DNA of 64,000 nucleotides from assembly GCF_017848315.1 (NCBI RefSeq), contig NZ_JAFKEC010000008.1:62001-126000 (forward strand). Reading direction: 5' to 3'. The position numbers and the translations under genes are program-made. The notes below the pieces were generated by a model, which ran no database searches, had not been told where the DNA came from, and saw only the letters and a list, made by a program, of their open reading frames with translations. The DNA is from Pseudomonas palmensis. GTDB taxonomy: Bacteria; Pseudomonadota; Gammaproteobacteria; Pseudomonadales; Pseudomonadaceae. Each line of letters opens with the position of its first letter. The first letter of the stretch is position 1. This document shows, in pieces, positions 8,444 through 16,671 of the stretch.

Positions 8444-10492
8444 TCAGAAGGTGGTTCGCAGGCCTACCTGTACGCTGCGACCCGGCGCTGGGGCGATGTC
8501 GCGCAGGATCGAACTGGCATAGCGTACGGTCTGGTCGGTGAGGTTTTCGCCGCGCACGAAGGCCAGCCATTCACTCTGGCCGATCTCGAAGCGATAGCCC
8601 ACGCTGGCCCCCAGGGTGGTGTAGCCGTCGGTGCTGGTTTCATTGGCCGGCTTGCGATGCTGGCTGCTGGCATGCTGCACGTCGACCCGTGCCTGCCAGC
8701 GTTCAAGGTTCCAGGTCAGGCCGCTGTTCAGGCGCAGCGGGGCAATGCGTGGCAGGTCTTCGCCGGTATCCAGGTTCTTGGCGCGGGTGTAGTCGCCAGA
8801 CAGTTCCAGGGCGAAGCTGCCGTAGGCGTTTTCCAGCAGTTGCCAGCGGTCCTGGGCTTCGATGCCGTAGAAGCGGGCGCGCACGCCGTGATAGAGGTAT
8901 TCGGGCACGTCGCCATGCTCGTGATCATGGTCGTGATCGTGATCGTCATCCCCGTGATCGTGATCATGCCCTTCGCGCAGGTTGCCGCTGGCCAGCAGGC
9001 CGATGTAGTTGCGGAAATGGCTGTAGAACACGCCCACGCTGCCCTTGTGCGTGCCGTTGTCGAAGCGCAGGGCCAGGTCGCTGGAGATCGCCTTCTCCTT
9101 CGAAAGCCCCGGGTCGCCCACCTCGTAGGTGCCGGTGGCGACGTGAGCGCCATTGGCATACAGCTCGTAGAAGGTCGGTGCACGTTCGGTGTAGCCCAGG
9201 CTGGCGGCCAGCGACCACACCGGGGTCAACTGGTACACCGCACCCGAGGACAGGCTGGCGGCGGTGAAGCTGCTGGCGCTGTCGGCCTGGGCGAAACGTT
9301 CGCTGCCCTGGCTGTCGGGGTCGACCCGGGTGTGCTCCAGGCGTGCGCCCAGGCTCAGGTCGAGGCGGTCGGTGGCCTTCCACTGTTCGAGCACGAACAG
9401 CGCCAGGCTGTCGGTATCGGTCTGCGGCACGAAGGCTTCTTCGCCCAACGCCGAGAACTCGTTGCGGGTGACCTGGGCGCCGATCACGCCTTCCACCGGC
9501 CCCAGCGGCTGGTGCCGAGCCTCGACGCGGGCCTCGTAGCCCTTGTTCTTGAAGGTGGTATGCACCTCGCCGCCTTCCAGCTCCTGATGCTTGTAGTCGG
9601 TGTAGCCGGCGTCGAACTTGAGCGAGCTGAACGGGCCGTCGAGGTCGCGCAGTTCGGAGGCAAAGGCGTAGTGGTCCTGTTCCATGGCCAGACGAACGCC
9701 GGGCTCGGCCACCGAACCGTAGTTGGCATCGTAGCGGCTGTAGGACATTCCCGCGTAACCGTGTTCCCAGTTGTACGAACCGCCGACGGCACCACCGTCC
9801 TGGCGCCCGTCGCTGTTTTCCAGGCGATGCTTGCCGCCGGGTTCGTCGGCATCGCGCACCTTCGAACTGCGGGCGTAGCCGGGGATGCGCAAATCGTTGA
9901 ACTGGCGGCTGTTGGCGTCCAGGTGCAGGGCGAAGCGGCCATCGCCGGCTTCCAGCTTGCCCGCACTGCTGCGGGTGGTGTCGGCGCCCCCGTAGCGCAG
10001 CTCGCCGGCACCATGAATGCCTTGCACCGGCGCGTCGGGGATGCGGTTGTCGAAGGTGTTGACCACCCCGCCGATGGCATTGCCACCGTAGAGCAGGGCG
10101 GCCGGGCCGCGCACGATCTCGACGCGCTCGACGTTCACCGGGTCCAGTGGCACGGCGTGGTCGTACGACAGCGAAGAGGCATCCAGTGCACCCACGCCGT
10201 TGCGCAGGATACGGATCCGGTCGCCGTCCAGGCCGCGGATCACCGGGCGGCTGGCGCCCGGGCCGAACCAGGTGGAGGCGACGCCGGGCTGGGTGTTCAG
10301 GGTTTCGCCCAGGCTGCCCTTTTGCTGCAGGGTCAATGTGTCGCCTTCGAGCACGCTGCTGGGGGCTGCCAGCGGGGTGCCCAACGGGTTGGCGGTGATG
10401 ACCTGAGGTTGCAGTTCAACCGCGTGGCTGGGCAGCGAGGCCAGCCACAGTGCGGCGGCAAGGGGGGAGAGGTGGAGCGGCAGGTGACGCAT
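8444..10492 (-). CDS. TonB-dependent receptor with His-rich loop, probable zinc receptor (ZnuD-like)
   Basis: A 682-residue outer-membrane receptor. The signal peptide ends near SHAVELQ. The plug domain spans about 30-150 with VEIVRGPAALLYGGNAIGGVVN, and the barrel ends in VQVGLRTTF. Residues 509-527 form an exposed-loop-like segment of alternating His and Asp, with ten His in about 19 residues, as in zinc receptors of the ZnuD type. A Zur-type palindrome lies 29 bases upstream of the start (10521-10533). Together these point to zinc uptake across the outer membrane using TonB energy. AAGGA lies 7 bases before the ATG. No TonB box could be assigned with certainty. Copper or another metal is the main alternative substrate. 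Confidence 0.85.
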   Translation of the reverse strand: MRHLPLHLSPLAAALWLASLPSHAVELQPQVITANPLGTPLAAPSSVLEGDTLTLQQKGSLGETLNTQPGVASTWFGPGASRPVIRGLDGDRIRILRNGVGALDASSLSYDHAVPLDPVNVERVEIVRGPAALLYGGNAIGGVVNTFDNRIPDAPVQGIHGAGELRYGGADTTRSSAGKLEAGDGRFALHLDANSRQFNDLRIPGYARSSKVRDADEPGGKHRLENSDGRQDGGAVGGSYNWEHGYAGMSYSRYDANYGSVAEPGVRLAMEQDHYAFASELRDLDGPFSSLKFDAGYTDYKHQELEGGEVHTTFKNKGYEARVEARHQPLGPVEGVIGAQVTRNEFSALGEEAFVPQTDTDSLALFVLEQWKATDRLDLSLGARLEHTRVDPDSQGSERFAQADSASSFTAASLSSGAVYQLTPVWSLAASLGYTERAPTFYELYANGAHVATGTYEVGDPGLSKEKAISSDLALRFDNGTHKGSVGVFYSHFRNYIGLLASGNLREGHDHDHGDDDHDHDHDHEHGDVPEYLYHGVRARFYGIEAQDRWQLLENAYGSFALELSGDYTRAKNLDTGEDLPRIAPLRLNSGLTWNLERWQARVDVQHASSQHRKPANETSTDGYTTLGASVGYRFEIGQSEWLAFVRGENLTDQTVRYASSILRDIAPAPGRSVQVGLRTTF

Positions 10493-10520
10493 GGTGGGGT
10501 CCTTGGCAGTTATCGTTTTG

Positions 10521-10533
10521 GTTACAATATAAC
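10521..10533. promoter_or_regulatory. Zur-like operator upstream of the His-rich TonB receptor
   Basis: GTTACAATATAAC is a near-perfect 6+1+6 palindrome that matches the GTTATANTATAAC core of gamma-proteobacterial Zur boxes with one mismatch. It sits in the promoter region of the receptor gene, and zinc-bound Zur would be expected to repress there. The functional reading is inference. Confidence 0.65.
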
Positions 10534-10689
10534 ATTACCGTAAAACAATAAATGCCAAGGTGCTGTCCAGAGCCTTCGAGGTCACTAGAATCACCTCAGG
10601 TGCCCTTGATCGAGAAAGGCCGCACCAGGTGCTGACGCGCCGCCGCACCTGGGCTAAGGTGCGCACCTTCGTTTGGCTGGAGCACAGGC

Positions 10690-10911
10690 ATGACTGCCGC
10701 TGACAACAACCCGCTGCATGGCGTGACACTGGAACAGATCCTCACCGCGCTGGTGGCGCACTACCAATGGGAAGGGCTGGCGCAGCGCATCGATATCCGC
10801 TGCTTCAAGAGTGACCCGAGCATCAAGTCGAGCCTGACCTTCCTGCGCAAGACGCCCTGGGCGCGGGAGAAGGTCGAGCGCCTGTACCTGAAGCTGCAAC
10901 GCGGTCGCTGA
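10690..10911 (+). CDS. VF530 family (DUF2132) small DNA-binding-like protein
   Basis: A 73-residue protein that matches the VF530 family over its whole length: [13 protein letters not shown] near the start, the central [20 protein letters not shown] block, and KVERLYL at the end. The family adopts a fold related to the SAP/HeH DNA-binding type, but its physiological role is not established. It is basic at the C-terminus and has no signal peptide. It lies 4 bases before the next gene, so the two are probably cotranscribed. The GGAG box (in GGCTGGAGC) precedes the ATG. Confidence 0.88.
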   Translation: MTAADNNPLHGVTLEQILTALVAHYQWEGLAQRIDIRCFKSDPSIKSSLTFLRKTPWAREKVERLYLKLQRGR

Positions 10912-10915
10912 GCCG

Positions 10916-11575
10916 ATGCCGGTGGCTGACCGTCGCATGGGCATCGGCCTGCTGGCGGGCCTTGGCTGGGCGGCGTTGACCATCCAGCTGTATCTGGTGC
11001 TGCTGGCGCGCTGGCAGGATCAGGCCAGCCTGCTGGGCGGGCTGGTGAATCTGTTCGGTTATTTCACGGTGTTGAGCAATACCCTGGTGGCCACGGTGCT
11101 GACCCAGGCGGCCTTTGGCCGTGAATCGGCGGCGCGGCGCTGGTGGCTGTCGCCTTGGGTGAGTTCCGGGGTGGCGGTGAGCATCGTGTTCGTGGCGCTG
11201 GCCTACAGCCTGTTGCTGCGTCACCTGTGGCAACCGCAGGGCTGGCAGTGGCTGGCCGATGAGCTGCTGCACGACGTGATGCCGGCGGCCTATGCGCTGT
11301 ACTGGTGGTGGTGCGTGCCCAAGGGGCAGTTGCGTTTCACCCACCTGCTGGGCTGGCTGGTGTATCCGCTGGGGTACTTTGGGTATGTGCTGGCGCGCGG
11401 TCACGGTATCGGTTTCTATCCGTACCCGTTCGTCGATGTGGCGAGCCTGGGCTATGCGCAGGTGCTGCTCAATGCGCTGGCCATGCTGGGGGGCTTCATT
11501 CTGGTCGGCGTGCTGCTGATCGTCCTCGACCGCTGGCAGGGCAGGCGCCTGGCACGGGCCCAGGCGCAACCCTGA
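10916..11575 (+). CDS. Pr6Pr family integral membrane protein
   Basis: A 219-residue protein with about six hydrophobic segments. It has the family landmarks FGYFTVLSNTLVA near residue 45-60, a His-containing LRHLWQPQGWQWLADELLHDVMPAAYALYWW stretch across the middle, and LLGWLVYPLGYFGYVLARG before FYPYPFVDV. Proteins of this kind (Pr6Pr, related to FAR-17a/AIG1) are inner-membrane proteins of unknown function. Conserved His and Asp residues suggest a possible hydrolase or reductase activity, but this is not shown. It directly follows the VF530 gene and stops 10 bases before the convergent SIP gene. Confidence 0.82.
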   Translation: MPVADRRMGIGLLAGLGWAALTIQLYLVLLARWQDQASLLGGLVNLFGYFTVLSNTLVATVLTQAAFGRESAARRWWLSPWVSSGVAVSIVFVALAYSLLLRHLWQPQGWQWLADELLHDVMPAAYALYWWWCVPKGQLRFTHLLGWLVYPLGYFGYVLARGHGIGFYPYPFVDVASLGYAQVLLNALAMLGGFILVGVLLIVLDRWQGRRLARAQAQP

Positions 11576-11585
11576 AGGTCGACGC

Positions 11586-12350
11586 TTATTCCTCGTCGTT
11601 GGGGTCCAGTCGCCAGTAGGCGGCCGCCTTGAGGTACGCCTCGTTAACGCCTTTCTCTTCCAGCAGCAGGCTCTTGGCCTTGCGCGTCAGCGCCTTTTCC
11701 AGGGCAACCCAGGCGTACAGCGTGCCCGACGGCAGGCTCAGGTCGCGCAACACCTGCAGCACGTCCTGCTGGTGGCGCCGTACCCAGATCACCTCGACCT
11801 GCGCCGCGCTGGGCAGCGGCTGGCGTTCCTGGTCGTCCTCGATTTCGATCACCGCCAGCACCTTGCGTCCGGCTGGCAACTCTTCGAGCCGGCGGCCGAT
11901 GGCCGGGATGGCGGTTTCATCGCCCACCAGCAGGTAGCTGTCGAAGATGTCCGGCACCACCAGCGAGGCGCGTGGCCCGGCGATATGCAGGTAATGGCCG
12001 GGTTCGGCCTGGGCCGCCCAGGTGGAGGCGGGGCCGTCGCCGTGCAGCACGAAGTCCAGGTCCAGCTCGCCGGCGGCCAGGTCGATGCGCCGCGGGGTGT
12101 ACTCGCGCATGGTCGGTCGCACGTCGGTGGCGCCGGGGTTGTCCAGGGCCACCTGTTCTGCGGGGGAGCAGGCGAACATGAGTTTGACGTGGTCGTCGCT
12201 GCCGACGCTGAGAAAGCCCTGCAGCTCGGCGCCGCCGAGGGTGATGCGGCGCATGCGCGGGGTCAGCTCGGTCACGCGCAGTACCTGCAGGCTGCGGCGC
12301 TTGATCTCGTGGTTGACGCGATGGATCGAAAGGTTGGGGCTGTCCGTCAT
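11586..12350 (-). CDS. Siderophore-interacting protein / NADPH-dependent ferric-chelate reductase
   Basis: A 254-residue cytosolic flavoprotein of the SIP (FAD_binding_9) family. The N-terminal FAD domain carries the MREYTPRR motif (about 78-85). It continues into HGDGPASTWAAQAEPGHYLHIAGPR, and the C-terminal SIP domain has LLVGDETAIPAIGRRLEELP. Family members such as YqjH and ViuB reduce ferric siderophores to release iron. The start codon overlaps the stop of the upstream PadR gene (ATGA), so the two are translationally coupled. AGGAG lies 8 bases upstream. The pairing with a His-rich PadR regulator mirrors E. coli yqjH/yqjI, though there the genes are divergent. Confidence 0.9.
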   Translation of the reverse strand: MTDSPNLSIHRVNHEIKRRSLQVLRVTELTPRMRRITLGGAELQGFLSVGSDDHVKLMFACSPAEQVALDNPGATDVRPTMREYTPRRIDLAAGELDLDFVLHGDGPASTWAAQAEPGHYLHIAGPRASLVVPDIFDSYLLVGDETAIPAIGRRLEELPAGRKVLAVIEIEDDQERQPLPSAAQVEVIWVRRHQQDVLQVLRDLSLPSGTLYAWVALEKALTRKAKSLLLEEKGVNEAYLKAAAYWRLDPNDEE

Positions 12351-12919
12351 TCGGAAGTCTCCTGGGTGGGGGTTGCCGGGCCGGCAACGATGGCTTTTGC
12401 GGTGTCGTTGAGCAGGGTGCGTACCCGCTCGATCTCTGCGGGGTTCCAGCGCCCGGCATGGATCTGCAGGGCATGGCGCAGGTTGTGGACGGCTTCGTGG
12501 ATTTCCGGCGGACGGTCGTGCACGCGCATCGAGCGCTTGCTCACCTCGATGCGCGTGCGCACGCCGTCCAGGGCGATGGCCTGGTCGACCAGCGACTGGC
12601 GCCCGGCGTCGGTGACGCTGTAGAGCTTCTTGCTGCCGTGGATTTCGCCGCTGATCAGCTCGCTCTCTTCGAGAAAGGTCAGGGTCGGGTAGATCACGCC
12701 GGGGCTGGGGCTGTAGCCGCCGTCGAACTCGGCCTCGATCTGGCGGATCAGGTCGTAGCCGTGGCCGGGCTTTTCCGAAAGCATGGCCAGCAGCAGCAAC
12801 TTGAGATCGCCGGGGGCGAACACGCGGGGGCCACGGTCGCCGCGTTCACGGCCGTGCCGGCGCTCGAAGCCGTCATGGCGCTCGCCGCTGTCGCGGTGGG
12901 GTGGGTGATGGTCACGCAT
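12347..12919 (-). CDS. PadR-family regulator with His-rich N-terminus (YqjI-like)
   Basis: A 190-residue transcription factor. The PadR winged helix spans about residues 38-115 (LLLLAMLSEKPGHGYDLIRQIE, SPGVIYPTLTFLEESELI, YSVTDAGRQSL). A helical C-terminal dimerisation arm follows. The first 30 residues contain seven His and many Arg/Asp, resembling the metal-binding N-terminal extension of E. coli YqjI, which controls the ferric reductase gene yqjH in response to nickel and iron. Here the regulator is the first gene of an operon with a SIP reductase. Two adjacent palindromes upstream (12947-12958, 12965-12976) are likely autoregulatory sites. The metal specificity is not known from the sequence. 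Confidence 0.87.
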   Translation of the reverse strand: MRDHHPPHRDSGERHDGFERRHGRERGDRGPRVFAPGDLKLLLLAMLSEKPGHGYDLIRQIEAEFDGGYSPSPGVIYPTLTFLEESELISGEIHGSKKLYSVTDAGRQSLVDQAIALDGVRTRIEVSKRSMRVHDRPPEIHEAVHNLRHALQIHAGRWNPAEIERVRTLLNDTAKAIVAGPATPTQETSE

Positions 12920-12946
12920 GGACTGTCTCCTGTCTGCGTTTCGATG

Positions 12947-12976
12947 TATCTAAAGATATTACTCAAGATATATCTT
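12947..12976. promoter_or_regulatory. Twin palindromes upstream of the PadR/SIP operon
   Basis: TATCTAAAGATA (12947-12958; arms TATCT/AGATA) and the perfect AAGATATATCTT (12965-12976) have centres 18 bases apart and start 28 bases upstream of the regulator ATG. AT-rich palindromes of this type are typical PadR operators, which suggests autorepression of the operon. Confidence 0.6.
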
Positions 12977-13024
12977 AACGCAAGACATGGAGATGATTAT
13001 TTTTCGCATTTAGCGCTGATCTGT

Positions 13025-13050
13025 TTCGCCGGCAAGGCCGGCTCCTGCAC
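13025..13050 (+). repeat. REP element (single)
   Basis: TTCGCCGGCAAGGCCGG followed by CTCCTGCA. This is a palindromic REP unit of the same family as those at 18147, 19895, 24272 and 62163. It lies in the gap 3' of the large GT51 gene. Confidence 0.75.
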
Positions 13051-13085
13051 GCAAGCGTGTGGTTGCTGCAGGCGGGCGAATGGCG

Positions 13086-16000
13086 TCAGGGCGTCGAAAG
13101 GTCTTGCGTTGCCACCAGCGGCGGCGTGCACAACGTGTTGCCCCCCGGCTGCAGGTATGGCAGCAGTATCGGCGCCATGCCCTTGAGCACCTGCACCGGC
13201 AACGCCGAGGTGAACTTGAATGCCTCGGCCGCGCGCCCCGGCACGAACGCCGTCAAGGTGCCGAAATGGTTGTCGCCCAGAAAGAACACGAACGTCGCGG
13301 TGCGGTTCAACGAACGCGAACCGATCAGCCGCCCGCCAGCACCGAAGCTCTCGATGCGGTTGTCCCCGGTGCCGGTCTTGCCGCCCATGGTCAGCAGGGT
13401 GCCATCGGGCAGCTTGAAGCTCCCCGACACCCGTCGTGCCGTACCGGCGTCCACCACCTGCGACATGGCCCCGCGCAGGGCCCGCGCCACTTCCACCGAC
13501 AGCACCCGCTGGCCCCGGTCCGGGTCACCGGCCAGGCGCAGTTCATAGGGCGTGTCGGCGGCGAAGTGCAGGGTGTCGATACGCAGCACCGGAAGGCGCA
13601 CGCCGTCGTTCTGGATGATGCCCACCAGTTCGGCCAGCGCCGCCGGGCGGTCGCCCGAGCTGCCGATGGCGGTGGCCAGCGATGGCACCAGGTGATCGAA
13701 CGGGTAGCCCACGCGCTTCCAGCGCTGGTGAATGTCGAGGAACGCCTCGATCTCGACCATGGTACGGATACGGCTGTCACGGGCGCCCTTGTGCCGGCTC
13801 TTGAACAGCCAGCTGTAGACTTCCTGGCGTTCGAAATGGCTGGCCAGCACCGCGTCCTGAAAGCTTGCGGTGGGGTTCTTCAGCAGGTAGCCCAGCAGCC
13901 ACAGGTCCAGCGGGTGCACCCGGGCGATGTAGCCCTGGTCGGGCAGGTCGTAGGTGCCCGGGCCGTAGGCGGCATACAGGCCTTCCAGACGCTGGTCGGT
14001 CAGTTGGTCCTTTTTCAGTGGTGGCCGCTTGGCCGCCCCTGGCTCGGCCTTCATGTGCGCGCGCACGAAGGCGTTGAAGGTGGCCTGGTCGGCCTCGGGG
14101 AACAGGTAGCGGTGCACGGCGGCCAGGCGGATCGGCGTGACCCGCAGGCTGTCGAGAAAGGTGTCCAGGCGTTCCTGGGAGGTCTTGCGCTGGTACTTCT
14201 TCCAGAACCGGCGCATGAAGTCGGTGCCCTCGCGGTCGGCGAAGCGGGCAAGGTACTCCTGGCGCCGCGGCTCGGCATCGTCCTTGAGCAACTTGCCGCT
14301 GTTGCCCGGTGCCGAATAGGTGCTGTAGCGCACCAGGTCGCGCATCAGGCGAATGAAGGGCAGGTTGATCGACTCGCGCAGGGCATCCTTGAGGGTCGGC
14401 ATGCGGCCGTTGTCCTCGCGGCGAAAGTTGTTGAACACATGCATGCCGCCGCCGGTGAAAAAGGCTTCGCCGGGGCTGGCCGAATACTTGCGCTCCAGCG
14501 CCGCGTCGAGCATCGCGGTGATGTTGCGGTCCTTGTTGCGGGCCAGGTAATCCAGGGCCCAGCGGCTGATGAAGTCGGTGTCGGCCACCTCCACCTTGCT
14601 CAACTGGGCCGGGGTCATGTCGACGTACTTGTCGTGCAGCTCGGCGATGATTTCCAGGTACTGGGTCAGCACCCGCAACTTGGCGGTGGAGCCCAGCTCA
14701 AGCTTGCTGCCCTCGTTGATGTCGAACGGCTGGTCGGTGCTGTCGGTCTGTACCCGTACCCGCGAGCCGTCGGCGGTGCGTTCCAGCAGGGTGAAGCTGT
14801 AGCGCACCTGGGTGGTGCTGGTGGGGGTCAGCAGGCGTTCGCCAATCAGCCCCATCTGCGCCGCAAAGGCCGGGTCGGCGAGGCTCTTGAGGTACTCGCT
14901 GACCTGCCCCTGCAGGTCGGCCTGCAGCGTGCTGGTGGCCGACAGGTCGAGGCGGTCCAGGTCGTACAGCGGGCGCCCCAGCGCCGACGACAAGCGGCTG
15001 CGGGCCACGCTGATGCCCTTGTTGGTGACGATGGGCACGATGGTCGGCTGCGCCACCCAGTCGCGAAACACCACCTTGCTTGCCAGCGCGGCATCGGCCA
15101 GCGGGCGGTCGATGATGTTGTTGGCGGCCAGCAGGCGCACGTGGCTGTCGGTGAGGGTGGCCAGTTCGTTGCGACCCTTGGACAGAAAGTGCGACGGGCG
15201 GCGCTGGGCGATCATCAGCGACAGCACCTGGCGCAGTGCCAGGCCACGCGCGGCCAGGCTGGCCGGGTCGCTGTCGGTACTGGCCAGGGTCTTGTTGACC
15301 TCGGCAAAGTCGGCGCCGTACCACACCCGCAGGCCCTCGGCCATGCCGTGCACTTCGCCGTGGCCGGGCACCGCTGACAGCGGCACGCTGTTGAGGTAGT
15401 CGCGCACGATGCGCTGGCGTGCGCCCAGGGTCTGCGGCCCGTCCTGGTAGGCGCGCACGCTGGCCGAAATCATCTGGCGCAGTTTCTCGCTGCCCGACAC
15501 CGTGAGGCCATCGGGGGAGTGGCGGTATTTTTCCAGCTGCGTGGCCAGCGTGCTGCCGCCGGCCGACTGGCCGGGCAGGGCCAGGTGCTTGGCGACCTGA
15601 CTGTAGGCGGCCATGGCGAAGCGCGGCCAGTCCACCGCCGGGTTGCTGCGCGGATCGGCGGGGTCGAGCAGGTCGCGGTTCTCGATGAACAGCAGGCTGT
15701 GCACGATCACCGGCGGGATCGAGGCGAAATCCGGGTAAAGGTGCTGCGGGTAATGGAACTGGTACAGCGCGTCGCCCTTGCAGTCGGTGATCGACAGGCC
15801 GGCCTGGATCTTCTCGGCATAGGGCACGAAGAACCCGTGCTGCACATAGTTCATCAGCGCCGGCGAAAAACGCGCCTGCTCGACGATCACGTAATCGCGC
15901 TTGAACAGCCGCGGCAGGAACTCGCCCAGCGCGCTGTAGCCCAGGCGCTTGTCGAACGGGCCTTCGCCCGGGTAGATGACGGCATCGCTGGGGCCCTTGT

Positions 16001-16232
16001 GCATCGAATAGCTCAGGGTGGCGGCGAACTGGCTGAACTCGCGCGCCTGCAGGCGCGAGGTGTGCATTTCACGGGCGATCGCCAGGCCCAGCAGTACCAG
16101 GGCCCCCAGCACCAGCAGGCCGAACAGCCACCAGCCATAGCGCCGGCGGGGACGTTTGGGCAATGCGGGAGTATCCGGTTGTTCTGCGGCAGCCTGCGTC
16201 TTGTCTGGTTCCGTTTGCCACTGTGCGCCCAT
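13086..16232 (-). CDS. Large GT51 transglycosylase / transpeptidase-like protein (PBP1A class)
   Basis: A 1048-residue class A PBP-like membrane protein. The start MGAQWQTEP gives a basic cytoplasmic tail, then one membrane helix (about 34-53). The periplasmic GT51 domain has a Glu in LFIENRDLLDP (Glu184) and GGSTLATQLEK (225-235). These correspond to the catalytic ED--F and GGSTI-QQ motifs but are somewhat divergent. The penicillin-binding part has STAK (515-518) and KTGT (952-955), so the acyl-serine active site is intact. It should polymerise and cross-link peptidoglycan. It is much longer than E. coli PBP1a/1b, with a long insertion between GT51 and the transpeptidase motifs. It stands alone with a large upstream gap. 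Confidence 0.88.
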   Translation of the reverse strand: MGAQWQTEPDKTQAAAEQPDTPALPKRPRRRYGWWLFGLLVLGALVLLGLAIAREMHTSRLQAREFSQFAATLSYSMHKGPSDAVIYPGEGPFDKRLGYSALGEFLPRLFKRDYVIVEQARFSPALMNYVQHGFFVPYAEKIQAGLSITDCKGDALYQFHYPQHLYPDFASIPPVIVHSLLFIENRDLLDPADPRSNPAVDWPRFAMAAYSQVAKHLALPGQSAGGSTLATQLEKYRHSPDGLTVSGSEKLRQMISASVRAYQDGPQTLGARQRIVRDYLNSVPLSAVPGHGEVHGMAEGLRVWYGADFAEVNKTLASTDSDPASLAARGLALRQVLSLMIAQRRPSHFLSKGRNELATLTDSHVRLLAANNIIDRPLADAALASKVVFRDWVAQPTIVPIVTNKGISVARSRLSSALGRPLYDLDRLDLSATSTLQADLQGQVSEYLKSLADPAFAAQMGLIGERLLTPTSTTQVRYSFTLLERTADGSRVRVQTDSTDQPFDINEGSKLELGSTAKLRVLTQYLEIIAELHDKYVDMTPAQLSKVEVADTDFISRWALDYLARNKDRNITAMLDAALERKYSASPGEAFFTGGGMHVFNNFRREDNGRMPTLKDALRESINLPFIRLMRDLVRYSTYSAPGNSGKLLKDDAEPRRQEYLARFADREGTDFMRRFWKKYQRKTSQERLDTFLDSLRVTPIRLAAVHRYLFPEADQATFNAFVRAHMKAEPGAAKRPPLKKDQLTDQRLEGLYAAYGPGTYDLPDQGYIARVHPLDLWLLGYLLKNPTASFQDAVLASHFERQEVYSWLFKSRHKGARDSRIRTMVEIEAFLDIHQRWKRVGYPFDHLVPSLATAIGSSGDRPAALAELVGIIQNDGVRLPVLRIDTLHFAADTPYELRLAGDPDRGQRVLSVEVARALRGAMSQVVDAGTARRVSGSFKLPDGTLLTMGGKTGTGDNRIESFGAGGRLIGSRSLNRTATFVFFLGDNHFGTLTAFVPGRAAEAFKFTSALPVQVLKGMAPILLPYLQPGGNTLCTPPLVATQDLSTP

Positions 16233-16671
16233 AGTGTTCAGCCCGGCTGCGTATGTTCGTCTCGCTTGCCTGAAGCTTAGACGCTGGTCGCAATTGATGA
16301 AAAATTTGTGGGTTGCCAGCGGCAGGTTCGCCAATCACGGCGCGAACATGCGCCTTTGGTGCAAGGTTGTGTTGCCCCGTTTTGGTGCTATGTTAGCCGC
16401 CCGGTTGACACCCGCACGGCCAAGCGCGGGAAATGCCACTCCGAATAAGCGGTAATTGCCGAGAGTTCTCGCCAAATATCGGGGTTTATATAGTGAAAAG
16501 CCCTGTAGCGGCCTTCCTATACTGCTCGCCCCTTTCGCTCGGCCGGTGCTCCGCGCACCGGTCGACGTGCTTGCCCACAAGGTGAGCCCGGCGCGGCGAA
16601 ACAGCAGCCTATCGGCGCTGTACAGCCTGCACGAAGGGTTATATCCAATAACAAAATGAGGTTGTATTCCT
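16233..16671. other. Intergenic control region between the GT51 gene and the permease
   Basis: This 439-base gap serves the divergently transcribed GT51 gene and permease. It contains an AT-rich stretch near 16480-16495 (TTTATATAG) and a stable 7-bp hairpin at 16543-16561 (arms CCGGTGC/GCACCGG). GAGG lies 10 bases before the permease ATG. The length suggests a long leader for the permease. No convincing small ORF or known RNA motif was recognised. Confidence 0.5.

Noticed and set aside
8920..8975. Short repeats (GATCATGGTCGTGATCG-like) considered as a CRISPR or tandem array
   Set aside because: They are His/Asp codons of the TonB receptor loop, in frame with the protein. There are no spacers and no cas genes.
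16372..16402. Possible sigma-54 promoter (GG-N10-GC) upstream of the permease
   Set aside because: Spacing fits, but most flanking consensus bases do not match, and it lies about 270 bases from the start. Too weak to list.
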